Assembly (NCBI GenBank): GCA_044225675.1
Contig: JBGAIH010000013.1
Coordinates: forward strand, 62,001-126,000
Direction: 5' to 3'
Length of the DNA stretch: 64,000 nucleotides
DNA from: JACMQX01 sp044225675
GTDB lineage: Bacteria; Pseudomonadota; Gammaproteobacteria; Burkholderiales; Burkholderiaceae_C
Numbering within the stretch: the first letter of the stretch is position 1; the number at the start of each line of letters is the position of its first letter. The notes below the pieces were generated by a model. It worked only from the letters and a program-made list of their open reading frames with translations, was not told where the DNA came from and made no database searches. The translations under genes and the position numbers were made by a program. Below, piece after piece: positions 43,168-51,788 of the stretch.

Positions 43168-46059
43168 TCAGGGCACCATGCCGAGGGTCAGGTCCAGGGT
43201 GTTGGTGAGACTCGTCAGGCCGTTGCTCACCACATAGCTGAACTTGACGTGGTCCCCCGCCAGGTCGCCCTCGCCGAGCGTGTAGACCCAGTCCCCTTCG
43301 ACGAGGGCCACGGTGCCAGTGCCGTCCTTCACGGTGACCGATGTCACCGTGAGCTCCTGCTCGTTCCCGGCCTGGCCGCCGTTGCCATTGGCTTCGGCGT
43401 CGAAGACGTAGTTGGAGTCGGTCAGGGTGTACAGCTCGATTTCGTCACCCGGCTCGCCGCCGGAATTCTGCTTGGCCTCTCCGCGAATGAACAGCGGATC
43501 GTCCTGCCCGACGATATCGACGGCGATGTACAGCGTCGACTGTCCACCGCCGTAGCCGCCGCCACTGCCCATGTCCTGGACCGACATCTGGAACCCGAGG
43601 GAGTATTCGCCCTCCTGGTGAACTGCGTCGTAGTCCGGTTCCGGCGCATAGTGCAGTCCGCCCGCAGACAGCATGGCGTTGATCTCGTCGATGCTGCCGT
43701 AGAAGGTGTAGGCCTCTCCGGACTCCACGAGCAGGTGCTTGTACGCATCGTCAACGTAGAAGTAGCCGATGGTGCCGTCGTCGTTGTACAGGCCATTGAG
43801 ATCTTCGGCGGTGTCGTACTCGTATTCGTACGCGTAGAACGACACCGCGACCCTGGAGGCGCCGGAGCCGTCGGTATCGTTGATCGCAACGCCCTTGAAG
43901 CTGATGTGCTTGTCTTCGCTCAGCGTGGCGGTTGCGTAGGTTTCCTTGTAGGTGCCTTCCGGACCCGATTCGCTGCCTTCGGTATCGGCATCGACGATCG
44001 TGAGGCTCTTGAAGGGAGCATTCGCATCCATCGAGAAGAACGGCGCCGAGTTCGCGGCACTGGCGTGAACCGTCACCGTCTTGGTGGTCGAGCCTTCGTC
44101 CTCGTCCGACAGCGTCAGCGTCATTGTCGAGGTCGTGCCCTTGCCGAAGGACTCCGGCGTCTGGTAGGTGGTGTAGTACTCGAAAGACGACAGCTGGCCG
44201 CTCGAGGAACGCAGCTGCAGACTGGAGACGTCGGTGTAGGCGCTGGTGTATTCCCCGGCGGCATCGTCAACCCAGGTCGAGCCGTTCCAGATCTGGACGT
44301 CGTAGTAGTCGAAGAAGTTGCTGTTGAGCGTGAGGCTACCCGACGAGACGGACACGTTCAGCATCAGGTAGGCGCCGTCATTCCACTCCTCGTCGCCCAC
44401 GCCAACGTTCAGCATGTCCGAGAAGCCGTACTGGCCGCCTTCGGAGGCGTTGGCGTCGCCGGCTGCGGGCAGATAGACATCGACCAGCGACGAGTCGCCC
44501 GGACCGAAGCCCTTCATCCTCAGTTCCTGTCCGGCGGAGAGGTAGAGGTATGGCGCGTCGTTGACGGTGGTGTAGGAGCTGGCGTAGAAGTTGAAGTCGG
44601 AGCCGGACGCCAGCACGCCGGAGTCGTCGAGGAGATAACCCAGCGTGTTGTAGCCGTTGTCGTCCTCCCCGGTGAACTTCATCTTGATGTGGCCACCATC
44701 GATGTACTCATTGATGGCGTCCAGCGTGCCCTGGATCGCGACCTGTGTGGTGCCGTTGCCCACGATCGTGATGCCGGCCACCGTGTCGAGCAGGAAGCCG
44801 CCGTCGGAGTCCATCGGGCCGTCAAGGACGAAGGTGTAGGTGCCACCGCCATTGTCGGCATCCCGAAGGTCCGAGTTGTTGGAGAGAACGCCGTATTCGC
44901 CTTCGGTGAGATCCACCGTCCAGGAGCCGTCGAACGTGGGGGCGACGGCCGCAGCCGCCTCGGCATCCGAGACGACGGTGAAGGAGATCTGACCCTGGTC
45001 GTAGCCCAGGTAGCCGCCCGTCTCGGGGTAGCCATAGAAGCTCTGGGACGCCCCCTGGACGTCCCCCTCGAAGGTATCGGCGGTGAACAGCGAGAAACCA
45101 CCGTCCGAGAAGAAGATGCTGGAGCCGTTGTACGTGCCCTGATTGTTCGCGTAGAAGTTGTCGGGGAGATCAAAGTTGAACAGCGCCGTGCGCCCCTCGA
45201 CGAGCGTGCCGCCCTCCTGGAGGTAATTCGGCTGCACATACACCTCGATGGTGGCGCTGGCCGTGCCGTCCGCCGAAAACACCGTGAGGCGTTCGAGGTT
45301 GGAGCCGTCGCGGCTGTAGTACGGCAGGTTCTTCAGGTCGGGATCGTCCGGGTTGATCTCGTAGCTCCAGATGCCCGTGTTGATGTCGAACTTGAAGCTG
45401 CCGTACTTGCCCTGGAGTTCGTCGGCCGTGGGCTGGCGGAACTTGAGGTCGGCGCCGCCGTCGGGGTCGACGATCTTGATGGCCGTCGCCGCCGTGTTGC
45501 CGGGCAGGGGGTAGTCGCCGTCCCCGTAAGACGTGCCGTCCTCGCGCACATAGCCCCGAACCTGTATTTCGCTGGTGTTGATGGTCGCCGGCTTGTTGGG
45601 CGGCGCGGCCGGTGCAGGTGCTGCCGCCGCATCACTCCCGCCGCCCGTCGCGGCCCCCAGAACCACCAGCGCACCCGCCACGCCGAGCACGGTGGCGGTG
45701 GAAACACCGCCTGCAGCCCCGCCGCCCGCCGTCGCGGCCGGGCCGGCTTGCGCCAACAGCGTATCAAGGCCGAAGGAGCCGCCGCTGGGCAGCGGTGCCG
45801 GGGCAATCGCCTCCAGCGCTGCACCTTCGGCACCGGCCGCATCCTGCACGAGCCCGTCCTGGGCAACCGCGCCCTCCTGCGGCACATCCGTGGCCTGCAG
45901 CTTGTCGTCCTCTTCGATCCCCAAGCGCTTGTTCAGCGCGGCCAGCTTGACGGCCTGGGCCGCCCGAACAGCGGACGCCGTGGGCGCCATGGGGAACGGT
46001 GCCTGCGGCACCTGGGCGAGAGCGTCGAGTTCGGCGCGATTGGCATGGGGGCTCTTCAT
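43168..46059 (-). CDS. Large acidic Cys-free surface protein, likely type I secretion substrate
   Basis: 963 residues from the ATG at 46059, chosen because GGAGG lies just before it inside a longer frame that starts at 46098. I see no Cys. Residues 1-118 are Ala/Asp/Glu-rich and helical, 119-139 form a hydrophobic Gly/Ala segment, then an Ala/Pro hinge, then ~800 residues of beta repeats of the VCBS/cadherin kind (DPDGGADLKFRQPTADELQGKYGSFKF; repeated DGG, NDA, SDEDEG). Asp, Gly, Tyr and Ser are abundant. No RTX GGxGxD nonapeptides are evident. The T1SS genes lie 2 kb away; ATP-grasp 3 is divergent. Adhesin or matrix protein is the likely role. Confidence 0.8.
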   Translation of the reverse strand: MKSPHANRAELDALAQVPQAPFPMAPTASAVRAAQAVKLAALNKRLGIEEDDKLQATDVPQEGAVAQDGLVQDAAGAEGAALEAIAPAPLPSGGSFGLDTLLAQAGPAATAGGGAAGGVSTATVLGVAGALVVLGAATGGGSDAAAAPAPAAPPNKPATINTSEIQVRGYVREDGTSYGDGDYPLPGNTAATAIKIVDPDGGADLKFRQPTADELQGKYGSFKFDINTGIWSYEINPDDPDLKNLPYYSRDGSNLERLTVFSADGTASATIEVYVQPNYLQEGGTLVEGRTALFNFDLPDNFYANNQGTYNGSSIFFSDGGFSLFTADTFEGDVQGASQSFYGYPETGGYLGYDQGQISFTVVSDAEAAAAVAPTFDGSWTVDLTEGEYGVLSNNSDLRDADNGGGTYTFVLDGPMDSDGGFLLDTVAGITIVGNGTTQVAIQGTLDAINEYIDGGHIKMKFTGEDDNGYNTLGYLLDDSGVLASGSDFNFYASSYTTVNDAPYLYLSAGQELRMKGFGPGDSSLVDVYLPAAGDANASEGGQYGFSDMLNVGVGDEEWNDGAYLMLNVSVSSGSLTLNSNFFDYYDVQIWNGSTWVDDAAGEYTSAYTDVSSLQLRSSSGQLSSFEYYTTYQTPESFGKGTTSTMTLTLSDEDEGSTTKTVTVHASAANSAPFFSMDANAPFKSLTIVDADTEGSESGPEGTYKETYATATLSEDKHISFKGVAINDTDGSGASRVAVSFYAYEYEYDTAEDLNGLYNDDGTIGYFYVDDAYKHLLVESGEAYTFYGSIDEINAMLSAGGLHYAPEPDYDAVHQEGEYSLGFQMSVQDMGSGGGYGGGQSTLYIAVDIVGQDDPLFIRGEAKQNSGGEPGDEIELYTLTDSNYVFDAEANGNGGQAGNEQELTVTSVTVKDGTGTVALVEGDWVYTLGEGDLAGDHVKFSYVVSNGLTSLTNTLDLTLGMVP

Positions 46060-46130
46060 CGTGGGACCTCCGGAAGTCGTTGAATTTTTGCCGGCCACAA
46101 AAGCTGTTCTGCAGCTGACTTGCGATCATC

Positions 46131-46147
46131 GTAACGAGTGCGGTTAC
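46131..46147. promoter_or_regulatory. GTAAC-N7-GTTAC dyad in the divergent promoter region
   Basis: The 238 bp between the surface-protein gene and ATP-grasp 3 is AT-rich and must carry both promoters. It contains GTAAC-GAGTGCG-GTTAC (46131-46147) and two direct GTTAC copies near 46264 and 46276. Possible operator for a shared regulator; not proven. Confidence 0.4.
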
Positions 46148-46297
46148 AAATTACCAGAAATTGTTGGCATGCGACGTCGATGCGGCGTTTTGGTTGCGAT
46201 GGACCCCCATCCATCTCAGAGAAAGTAGTTTTTTAGTATTTATTTTCGTCGGCGTCGCTTCGTTACACTGCAGCAGTTACGCAACAATCCGCACCCC

Positions 46298-47350
46298 TTG
46301 ACCCCCGAGAAGAACCCTGATCCATCGCCTGTTGGCAAGCCACCGGCATGGCTCCTCATGGGCGTGCCGGACGACGCGCGAGCCAAGCTGGTCTATGCCA
46401 CGTGGAGAGACGTGCCGCGCACGGTGATGCAAGGCTCTGCCAGCTTCCTGGGCCAGGTGACGGATCCGCCCTGGCAGCTGCAGCCGGTGTATTTCGGCGC
46501 GCCCAGGCTGGAGCTGCCGCCGCAGATGCGCCGCCTTCCGTGCGTCAACTTCCTTGCCGACGCCGACCTGTATCCGCGGGCCCTCCAGCAGGCACAGGCG
46601 TTCGTGCGCGGCATGGATACACCCTGCTTCAATCCGCCCGAGGCCGTGCTGGGCACGACGCGCGACCGGGTGCATCAACAGCTCAAGAACACACCGGGCG
46701 TGCAGATGCCCGTGACCGTGCGCGCCCGCGCGTCGCGCTTGGTGGAGCTTCAGGCCGCGATGGCGGACGCTGGCATCGAGTACCCGGTGCTCGTTCGCAT
46801 GGCCGGCGACCATGGGGGTGTCAGCACGGCACAGGTGCGGGACGCGAACGACTGGGAGGCCATCAACCCTTTGCCATGGGGCGGCCGCGACGTGTATCTC
46901 ACGCAGTTCGTGGACTACCGTGACGCCGATGGCCGCTACCGCAAGACGCGGCTGGTGGTGGTCGGCGACACCGTGCACACGCGGCATCTGATCGTGTCGG
47001 CCGGGTGGATGGTCCATCGCAAGGAGCGGCTGCCCGGGACCGAGGACGAAGAGCGCGACTGGCTGGAAGGATTCGCCGTGCGCACGCTGCCGCGCATCGC
47101 ACCGGCCGTGCGCGAGATCGCGCGCGGGATCGGGCTGGACTACTTCGGCATCGACTGCAGCCTGCGGCCCGACGGGTCGCTGCTGATCTTCGAGGCCAAC
47201 GCCTGCATGAACGTGCTCGCCCGCACGGGCGGCGAGGGCCCGACGATGTGGGACGCGCCGCTCGCCGGCATCCGGGCCTCGCTGGACCGCGTGCTGGGCG
47301 ACGTGCGCCAGTGGCGCAGCCTGCGCGCGCCTGCCGGGGTCGCCCCATGA
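46298..47350 (+). CDS. ATP-grasp protein 3 of 3
   Basis: 350 residues. Closest to ATP-grasp 1: PPAWLLMGVPDDARAKLV, VNFLADADLYPRALQQAQ, VLVRMAGDHGGVSTAQV, GGRDVYLTQFVDYRDADGRY and LDYFGIDCSLRPDGSLLIFEANACMN. The start is a TTG at 46298; the next ATG (46358) would cut into the conserved N-terminus. Its stop overlaps the methyltransferase ATG (ATGA). It is divergent from the surface-protein gene, which suggests co-regulation with the exported protein. Confidence 0.8.
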   Translation: MTPEKNPDPSPVGKPPAWLLMGVPDDARAKLVYATWRDVPRTVMQGSASFLGQVTDPPWQLQPVYFGAPRLELPPQMRRLPCVNFLADADLYPRALQQAQAFVRGMDTPCFNPPEAVLGTTRDRVHQQLKNTPGVQMPVTVRARASRLVELQAAMADAGIEYPVLVRMAGDHGGVSTAQVRDANDWEAINPLPWGGRDVYLTQFVDYRDADGRYRKTRLVVVGDTVHTRHLIVSAGWMVHRKERLPGTEDEERDWLEGFAVRTLPRIAPAVREIARGIGLDYFGIDCSLRPDGSLLIFEANACMNVLARTGGEGPTMWDAPLAGIRASLDRVLGDVRQWRSLRAPAGVAP

Positions 47351-48132
47351 ACCTGCAGCCCGGCGACGGTCCGCTGGCCGACTACGGCGACATTTTCGAC
47401 CGGCGCGGCAAGGCCTATGCGGAGGCCATGGCACGCTGGCCTGCCGCACGCGACGCGGAGTTTGCTGCCGCTTTCGCGGCCCGGCCGGTCCGTACAGGCG
47501 ATCGCGTGCTCGACATACCGGCCGGCGGTGGCTACCTGCGCCGAAGGCTGCCGGGCGCACTGGTCACGGAGCTGGAGTTCAGCGAGGGTTTTGCAGCCGG
47601 CATTCCGGTGGTGGCACCGCTGGGCGAGTGGGGGCCGGCAGCCACCGGGCCGTTCGACCATGCCGTCTGCCTGGCGGCCTTGCATCACATCGGCGACGGT
47701 GACGCGCTGGTGCGCAGGCTGCTCGACCTGCTATCGCCCCGCGGCGTGCTGCACCTGGCCGACGTGCCGGCAGACTCGGGCATCGCCGACTTTCTCGACG
47801 GCTTCGTGGGACGCTACAACCAGACAGGCCACGCCGGTCTGTATCGCCGCGCCGATGCGCTCGCCTGGGGCCGCCTGGGACGGGTGCTGCGCTGCGAAGA
47901 GCAGGAGGTCGCCTGGCGATTCGACTCCGACGCCGACCTGCTGGGCTTCACGGCACGGCTGTTCGGGGTGAGCGGCTGCACGGACGCCGATCTCCTGCGG
48001 GCCCTCGAGCAGCAGGTGGGCGTCCAGCGCGATGCCCACGGCGTTCGCCTGCTGTGGCGCCTCTGGTACGTGGACCTGGCGGCAGCCACGCCGGCCGGCG
48101 ACGATTCCCGAGCCCCAGCGACGGTCCCCTGA
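47347..48132 (+). CDS. Class I SAM-dependent methyltransferase
   Basis: 261 residues. The SAM-binding motif I is DRVLDIPAGGGYLRRRL (~53-70); the FDHAVCLAALHHIGDGDALVRRLLDLLSPRGVLHLADV region is the usual post-motif helix. Substrate unknown; small molecule or peptide carboxylate are both possible. Translationally coupled to ATP-grasp 3 by ATGA. The convergent T1SS adaptor gene starts its 3' end 25 bp further on. Pairing of ATP-grasp and methyltransferase is typical of peptide-modifying loci, which is the basis for the proposed role. Confidence 0.82.
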   Translation: MNLQPGDGPLADYGDIFDRRGKAYAEAMARWPAARDAEFAAAFAARPVRTGDRVLDIPAGGGYLRRRLPGALVTELEFSEGFAAGIPVVAPLGEWGPAATGPFDHAVCLAALHHIGDGDALVRRLLDLLSPRGVLHLADVPADSGIADFLDGFVGRYNQTGHAGLYRRADALAWGRLGRVLRCEEQEVAWRFDSDADLLGFTARLFGVSGCTDADLLRALEQQVGVQRDAHGVRLLWRLWYVDLAAATPAGDDSRAPATVP

Positions 48133-48156
48133 TACCGGGGCCCGCAGTCACGGCGC

Positions 48157-49539
48157 TCAGCGCTCGCGCAGAGCCTCTCGCGCCTTGTTCACCGGCTTGA
48201 GCAGGTAGCTCATCACCGACTTCTCGCCGGTCTTGATCTCGGCGATTGCGATCATGCCGGGCATGATGGGCACCGGCTTGCCGCCGATGTCGAGCGCGGC
48301 CTTGTCGGTGCGGATCAGCACCCGGTAGAACTTCTCGTCGGCATTGCGCTGGCCCTTGGCCTCCTCGTCCTTGACGGTGTCGGGGCTGATCAGCTCGACC
48401 TTGCCCTTGAGCCCGCCGTAGATCGAGTAGTCGAACGCGGTGATCTTCACCGTCGCATCCAGCCCCGGGCGGATGAAGGCCACATCGGCCGGGCGGATGC
48501 GCGCCTCCACCAGCAGCTGGTCTTCGAGCGGGACGATCTCCATGATGTCCTGGGCCGGCTGCACCACGCCACCCACGGTGTTGAAGCGCACGTTCTTGAC
48601 GGTGCCGCGAACCGGCGCCGTCAGCGTTGTGCGACGCAGGATGTCCTCGCGTGCGGTGAGCGTCTCGCTGGTCTGCGCGAGCTCGGACTCGACCTTGACC
48701 AGCTCGTTGGCGGACTCGGCACGCAGCCGCGTCTGCTTGTCGGTGATCTGCACCGCCAGCTCGTTGATGCTGCGGCGCAGGCGAAGCACCTCGGTCTCGG
48801 CCACCAGGCCCTTGGCGGCCAGGGGCTCGAGCATCTGCAGCTCCTTGTTGGCCAGCTCCATGCTGCGGCGCAGGCCGGCCACGGATTCATCGACCGCACT
48901 GCGCTTGGCATTGAAGGTCTCGGTCTCGCTGCGCACGAGCTGCGGCACGGCCAGCACCTCGGGCGGAAACTCGATGCGTCCGCCGCGGCTTTCGGCGCGC
49001 AGGCGCGCCTGCGTCGCCTTGAGCGCGAGCGCCTTGCTGACGCCTTCCATGAGCGAGCTGCGTGCCTTGGTCGGGTCGATGCGAACGAGCGGCTGGCCGG
49101 CCGCCACGACCGCGCCCTCGCGCACGAACAGCTCGGCCACGATGCCGCCCTCCAGGCTCTGGATGACCTGCTCGCGGCTGGACGGGATGATGCGTCCGTC
49201 GCCGCGCGTGATCTCCTCGACCTGCGTGAGCGATGCCCAGGCGATGAAGCTCGCCAGCAGGGCCACGAGGCCGCCGAGCAGCCAGCCCACGATGTTCTGG
49301 CGTTCGGTGACGAGTGCCTGGTAGACGTCCTGCGTGTAGGGCAGGTCGCGCGCCGACAGGGCCGAGGGCACCGCCGGCAGGCGTTCGGTGGCCACGGCAG
49401 GCAGCTGAGCGCGCGTCACGGGGGCGGCGTTCGCCCCGCTGGCGGACGAGCCCTCCGCAAGGGCTCCGGAGGCGGGCCGGGGTCCGCAGCTCGGTGCGCC
49501 AGACTGTGCGCCGGTGGCGTCGATCGGATCGTTGCTCAT
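48157..49539 (-). CDS. T1SS membrane-fusion protein (HlyD/LapC-like)
   Basis: 460 residues. A ~80-residue cytoplasmic N-terminus, one membrane helix (IVGWLLGGLVALLASFIAWASL, ~83-104), a lipoyl/barrel-sandwich region split by long coiled coils (KALALKATQARLRAESRG..., ELVKVESELAQTSETLTAREDILRRTTL) and the C-terminal HlyD signature (GMIAIAEIKTGEKSVMSYLLKPV). It links the ABC exporter to the TolC-type channel. Its ATG overlaps the stop of the ABC gene (ATGA). The three T1SS genes form one operon: channel, ABC, adaptor. Confidence 0.93.
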   Translation of the reverse strand: MSNDPIDATGAQSGAPSCGPRPASGALAEGSSASGANAAPVTRAQLPAVATERLPAVPSALSARDLPYTQDVYQALVTERQNIVGWLLGGLVALLASFIAWASLTQVEEITRGDGRIIPSSREQVIQSLEGGIVAELFVREGAVVAAGQPLVRIDPTKARSSLMEGVSKALALKATQARLRAESRGGRIEFPPEVLAVPQLVRSETETFNAKRSAVDESVAGLRRSMELANKELQMLEPLAAKGLVAETEVLRLRRSINELAVQITDKQTRLRAESANELVKVESELAQTSETLTAREDILRRTTLTAPVRGTVKNVRFNTVGGVVQPAQDIMEIVPLEDQLLVEARIRPADVAFIRPGLDATVKITAFDYSIYGGLKGKVELISPDTVKDEEAKGQRNADEKFYRVLIRTDKAALDIGGKPVPIMPGMIAIAEIKTGEKSVMSYLLKPVNKAREALRER

Positions 49540-51788
49540 GCGGCATCTCCCTGCGCGGCGCCGCGCCGGCCGATGGCGGGCGCGGTCGGATCGACCTTTT
49601 TGACGCGGCCTTCGCGCATCGCCTGCATCACCGCGTCGCGCGGACCGTCGGCCGCGCGCACGCCGTGGTCGATGACCATCACGCGCTGGACCCAGTCAAG
49701 CAGCTGCAGCTTGTGGGTGACGAGAATGACGGTCTTGTCGCGCGCGAATTCGAACAGGGCCTGCAGGGCCTGCGACTCGGTGCTGCTGTCCATGGCGGCG
49801 GTCGGCTCGTCAAGCAGCAGCACGCTCGGGTCGACCAGCATGGCGCGGGCCAGGGCGATCGCCTGGCGCTGCCCGCCCGAGAGGTTCTCGCCGCGCTCGC
49901 CGACCATCATGTCGTAGCCCAGCGGATGCGCCTGCGCGAAGGCATGCACGCCCACGGCGGCGGCGGCGCGCATCATGGCTTCATCGCTGGCGGCCGGTGC
50001 GCCCAGCTTGAGGTTGTCGCGCAGCGTGCCGAAGAACATCTGCGCATGCTGGCCGACGTACAGCACGGTGCGCCGGTATTCGGCCGGATCGATCTGCCGG
50101 ATGTCCACATCGTCGGCCAGCACCAGGCCCTGACCGGGCTGGTACAACCCCGCCAGCAGCTTGAGCAGCGTGGTCTTGCCGCTGCCCACCCGGCCCAGGA
50201 TGGCGAGCTTCTCGCCGCGGCGCACGGTGAAGCTGGCATCGCGCACGACCAGGGGCGAGTTAGGCGCGTAGGCGAACTTCAGGTCACGCACCGCCAGGTC
50301 AGCCTGGGGATGGGCCCGTGTGGCGTAGCTGCGGCCGCTCTCACGGTCGCTGGGCCTCTTCATGATGTCGTTGAGCGTGCGGTAGCTGCTGCGCGCCTGC
50401 TGCATGCGGATGGCCAGCGAGTTCAGCGTGGCCAGCGGGTTGAGCGCCCGGCCGGCCAGCATCACGGCGCCGATCAGCACGCCCTGTGTGATCGTGTTGT
50501 CGCCGATCAGGTAGACGCCCCAGACCACCATCGCGACGGTGCACAGGGTGTTGACGGCATACTGGAAGTTCGTGACCGCATTGGACAGCAGCCGGCTCTT
50601 GTTGGCGGTGATGGCCGTGATCGCGCTCGCACGCTCATACAGCTGCTGCATGCGGCCTTCGGCGCGCAGCGACTTGAGCGTCTCGGCGCCTTCGATCGTC
50701 TCGATCAGCACGCCGTGCCGAACGCTCGACTCGCGCAGATTCTGGTTGATGTTGCGTGCCAGGGCCGGCTGCACCGACAGGCCGACGATCACGATCAGCG
50801 GCACGGCCAGCATCGGCACCAGCGCAAGCGGCCCGGCCAGCACGTACAGCACGGCCAGGAACAGCACGAGAAAGGGCAGGTCGCTGATGGCCACGAGCAC
50901 GGTGGAGGTGGCGAAGTCGCGCAGCGACTCGTACTCCTTGAGCATGTTGGCGAAGGCCCCCGCCGATTGGGGCCGCGCCTCCAGCCGCGTGGCCTGCACC
51001 TTGGCAAACAGCGACGATCCCAGGAGCAGGTCAGCCTTCTTGCCGGCGTTGTCGAGAAGCCAGGCGCGCAGATTGCGCAGGAAGTATTCGAAGAGCAGGG
51101 CGACGCACACGCCGATGGCCAGCGTCCAGAGCGTGGTGTAGGCCTGGTTGGCCACCACGCGGTCGTAGACATTCATCGTGAAGAACACGCTCGCCAGCGC
51201 CAGCACATTGATCAGGATGGCCGCCACGCCGGCCTCGACATAGTAGGCACGGAAATGCCGGATGACGCGCCAGAACCAGTGACCTTCGCCATCGAACAGA
51301 TCGATGCCCGAGCGTGCGTCGCCGCTTTGCTGCAGGCCGGCGCGCTTGAGCAGCAGCACATCGCCCTGCAGACTGGCCTCGAACGCCTCTCGGCCGATCG
51401 CCACGGGCGCATCGCCCATCTCGGGCAGCAGCGCATGTACCTCGGTTTCGGTCCGCGCCGTGACGACGGCAGCACTGCCGTCGCTGCGCAAAACCAGGCA
51501 CGGCAGGAGGAGGGTGGGCACCTGGCGCAGCGCGCGCTTTTGCCAGGCGCCCTCGAAGCCATGCGCCCGCACGACACGCTCCACCTGAGCGGGCGTGAGG
51601 GCCTGGGTGACGGGCAGCCCGGCGATCAGCGCGTCTTCGCTGACCTGGTAGCCCAGCAGTCCGAGGAACTGGCGCAAGGCCACCAGCAGGCCCGAACGCT
51701 CGGGCGGCTCGGCGGTGGCCTGGGTTGCAGCAGAGGGGGAGGGTAGGGGCGGCTCGGCCGTTGCGGGAGCCAGGGAGTCTGTCGTCAC
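49536..51788 (-). CDS. T1SS ABC exporter with degenerate C39-like domain (LapB/HlyB-like)
   Basis: 750 residues from a GTG at 51788 that overlaps the stop of the channel gene. The N-terminal ~31-155 region has the shape of a C39 peptidase domain but no catalytic Cys where expected (RSGLLVALRQFLGLLGYQ), so it recognises rather than cleaves substrate, as in HlyB and LapB. Transmembrane part ~165-450, ATPase part ~500-735: Walker A GRVGSGKTTLLKLLAG, signature LSGGQRQAIALARAML, Walker B VLLLDEPTAAMD, H-loop VTHKLQLL. Exports unfolded proteins such as large adhesins in one step. Confidence 0.93.
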   Translation of the reverse strand: MTTDSLAPATAEPPLPSPSAATQATAEPPERSGLLVALRQFLGLLGYQVSEDALIAGLPVTQALTPAQVERVVRAHGFEGAWQKRALRQVPTLLLPCLVLRSDGSAAVVTARTETEVHALLPEMGDAPVAIGREAFEASLQGDVLLLKRAGLQQSGDARSGIDLFDGEGHWFWRVIRHFRAYYVEAGVAAILINVLALASVFFTMNVYDRVVANQAYTTLWTLAIGVCVALLFEYFLRNLRAWLLDNAGKKADLLLGSSLFAKVQATRLEARPQSAGAFANMLKEYESLRDFATSTVLVAISDLPFLVLFLAVLYVLAGPLALVPMLAVPLIVIVGLSVQPALARNINQNLRESSVRHGVLIETIEGAETLKSLRAEGRMQQLYERASAITAITANKSRLLSNAVTNFQYAVNTLCTVAMVVWGVYLIGDNTITQGVLIGAVMLAGRALNPLATLNSLAIRMQQARSSYRTLNDIMKRPSDRESGRSYATRAHPQADLAVRDLKFAYAPNSPLVVRDASFTVRRGEKLAILGRVGSGKTTLLKLLAGLYQPGQGLVLADDVDIRQIDPAEYRRTVLYVGQHAQMFFGTLRDNLKLGAPAASDEAMMRAAAAVGVHAFAQAHPLGYDMMVGERGENLSGGQRQAIALARAMLVDPSVLLLDEPTAAMDSSTESQALQALFEFARDKTVILVTHKLQLLDWVQRVMVIDHGVRAADGPRDAVMQAMREGRVKKVDPTAPAIGRRGAAQGDAA

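Noticed and set aside
43168..46059. RTX calcium-binding nonapeptides in the surface protein
   Set aside because: Only scattered DGG and GGG; no GGxGxDxxx repeats.
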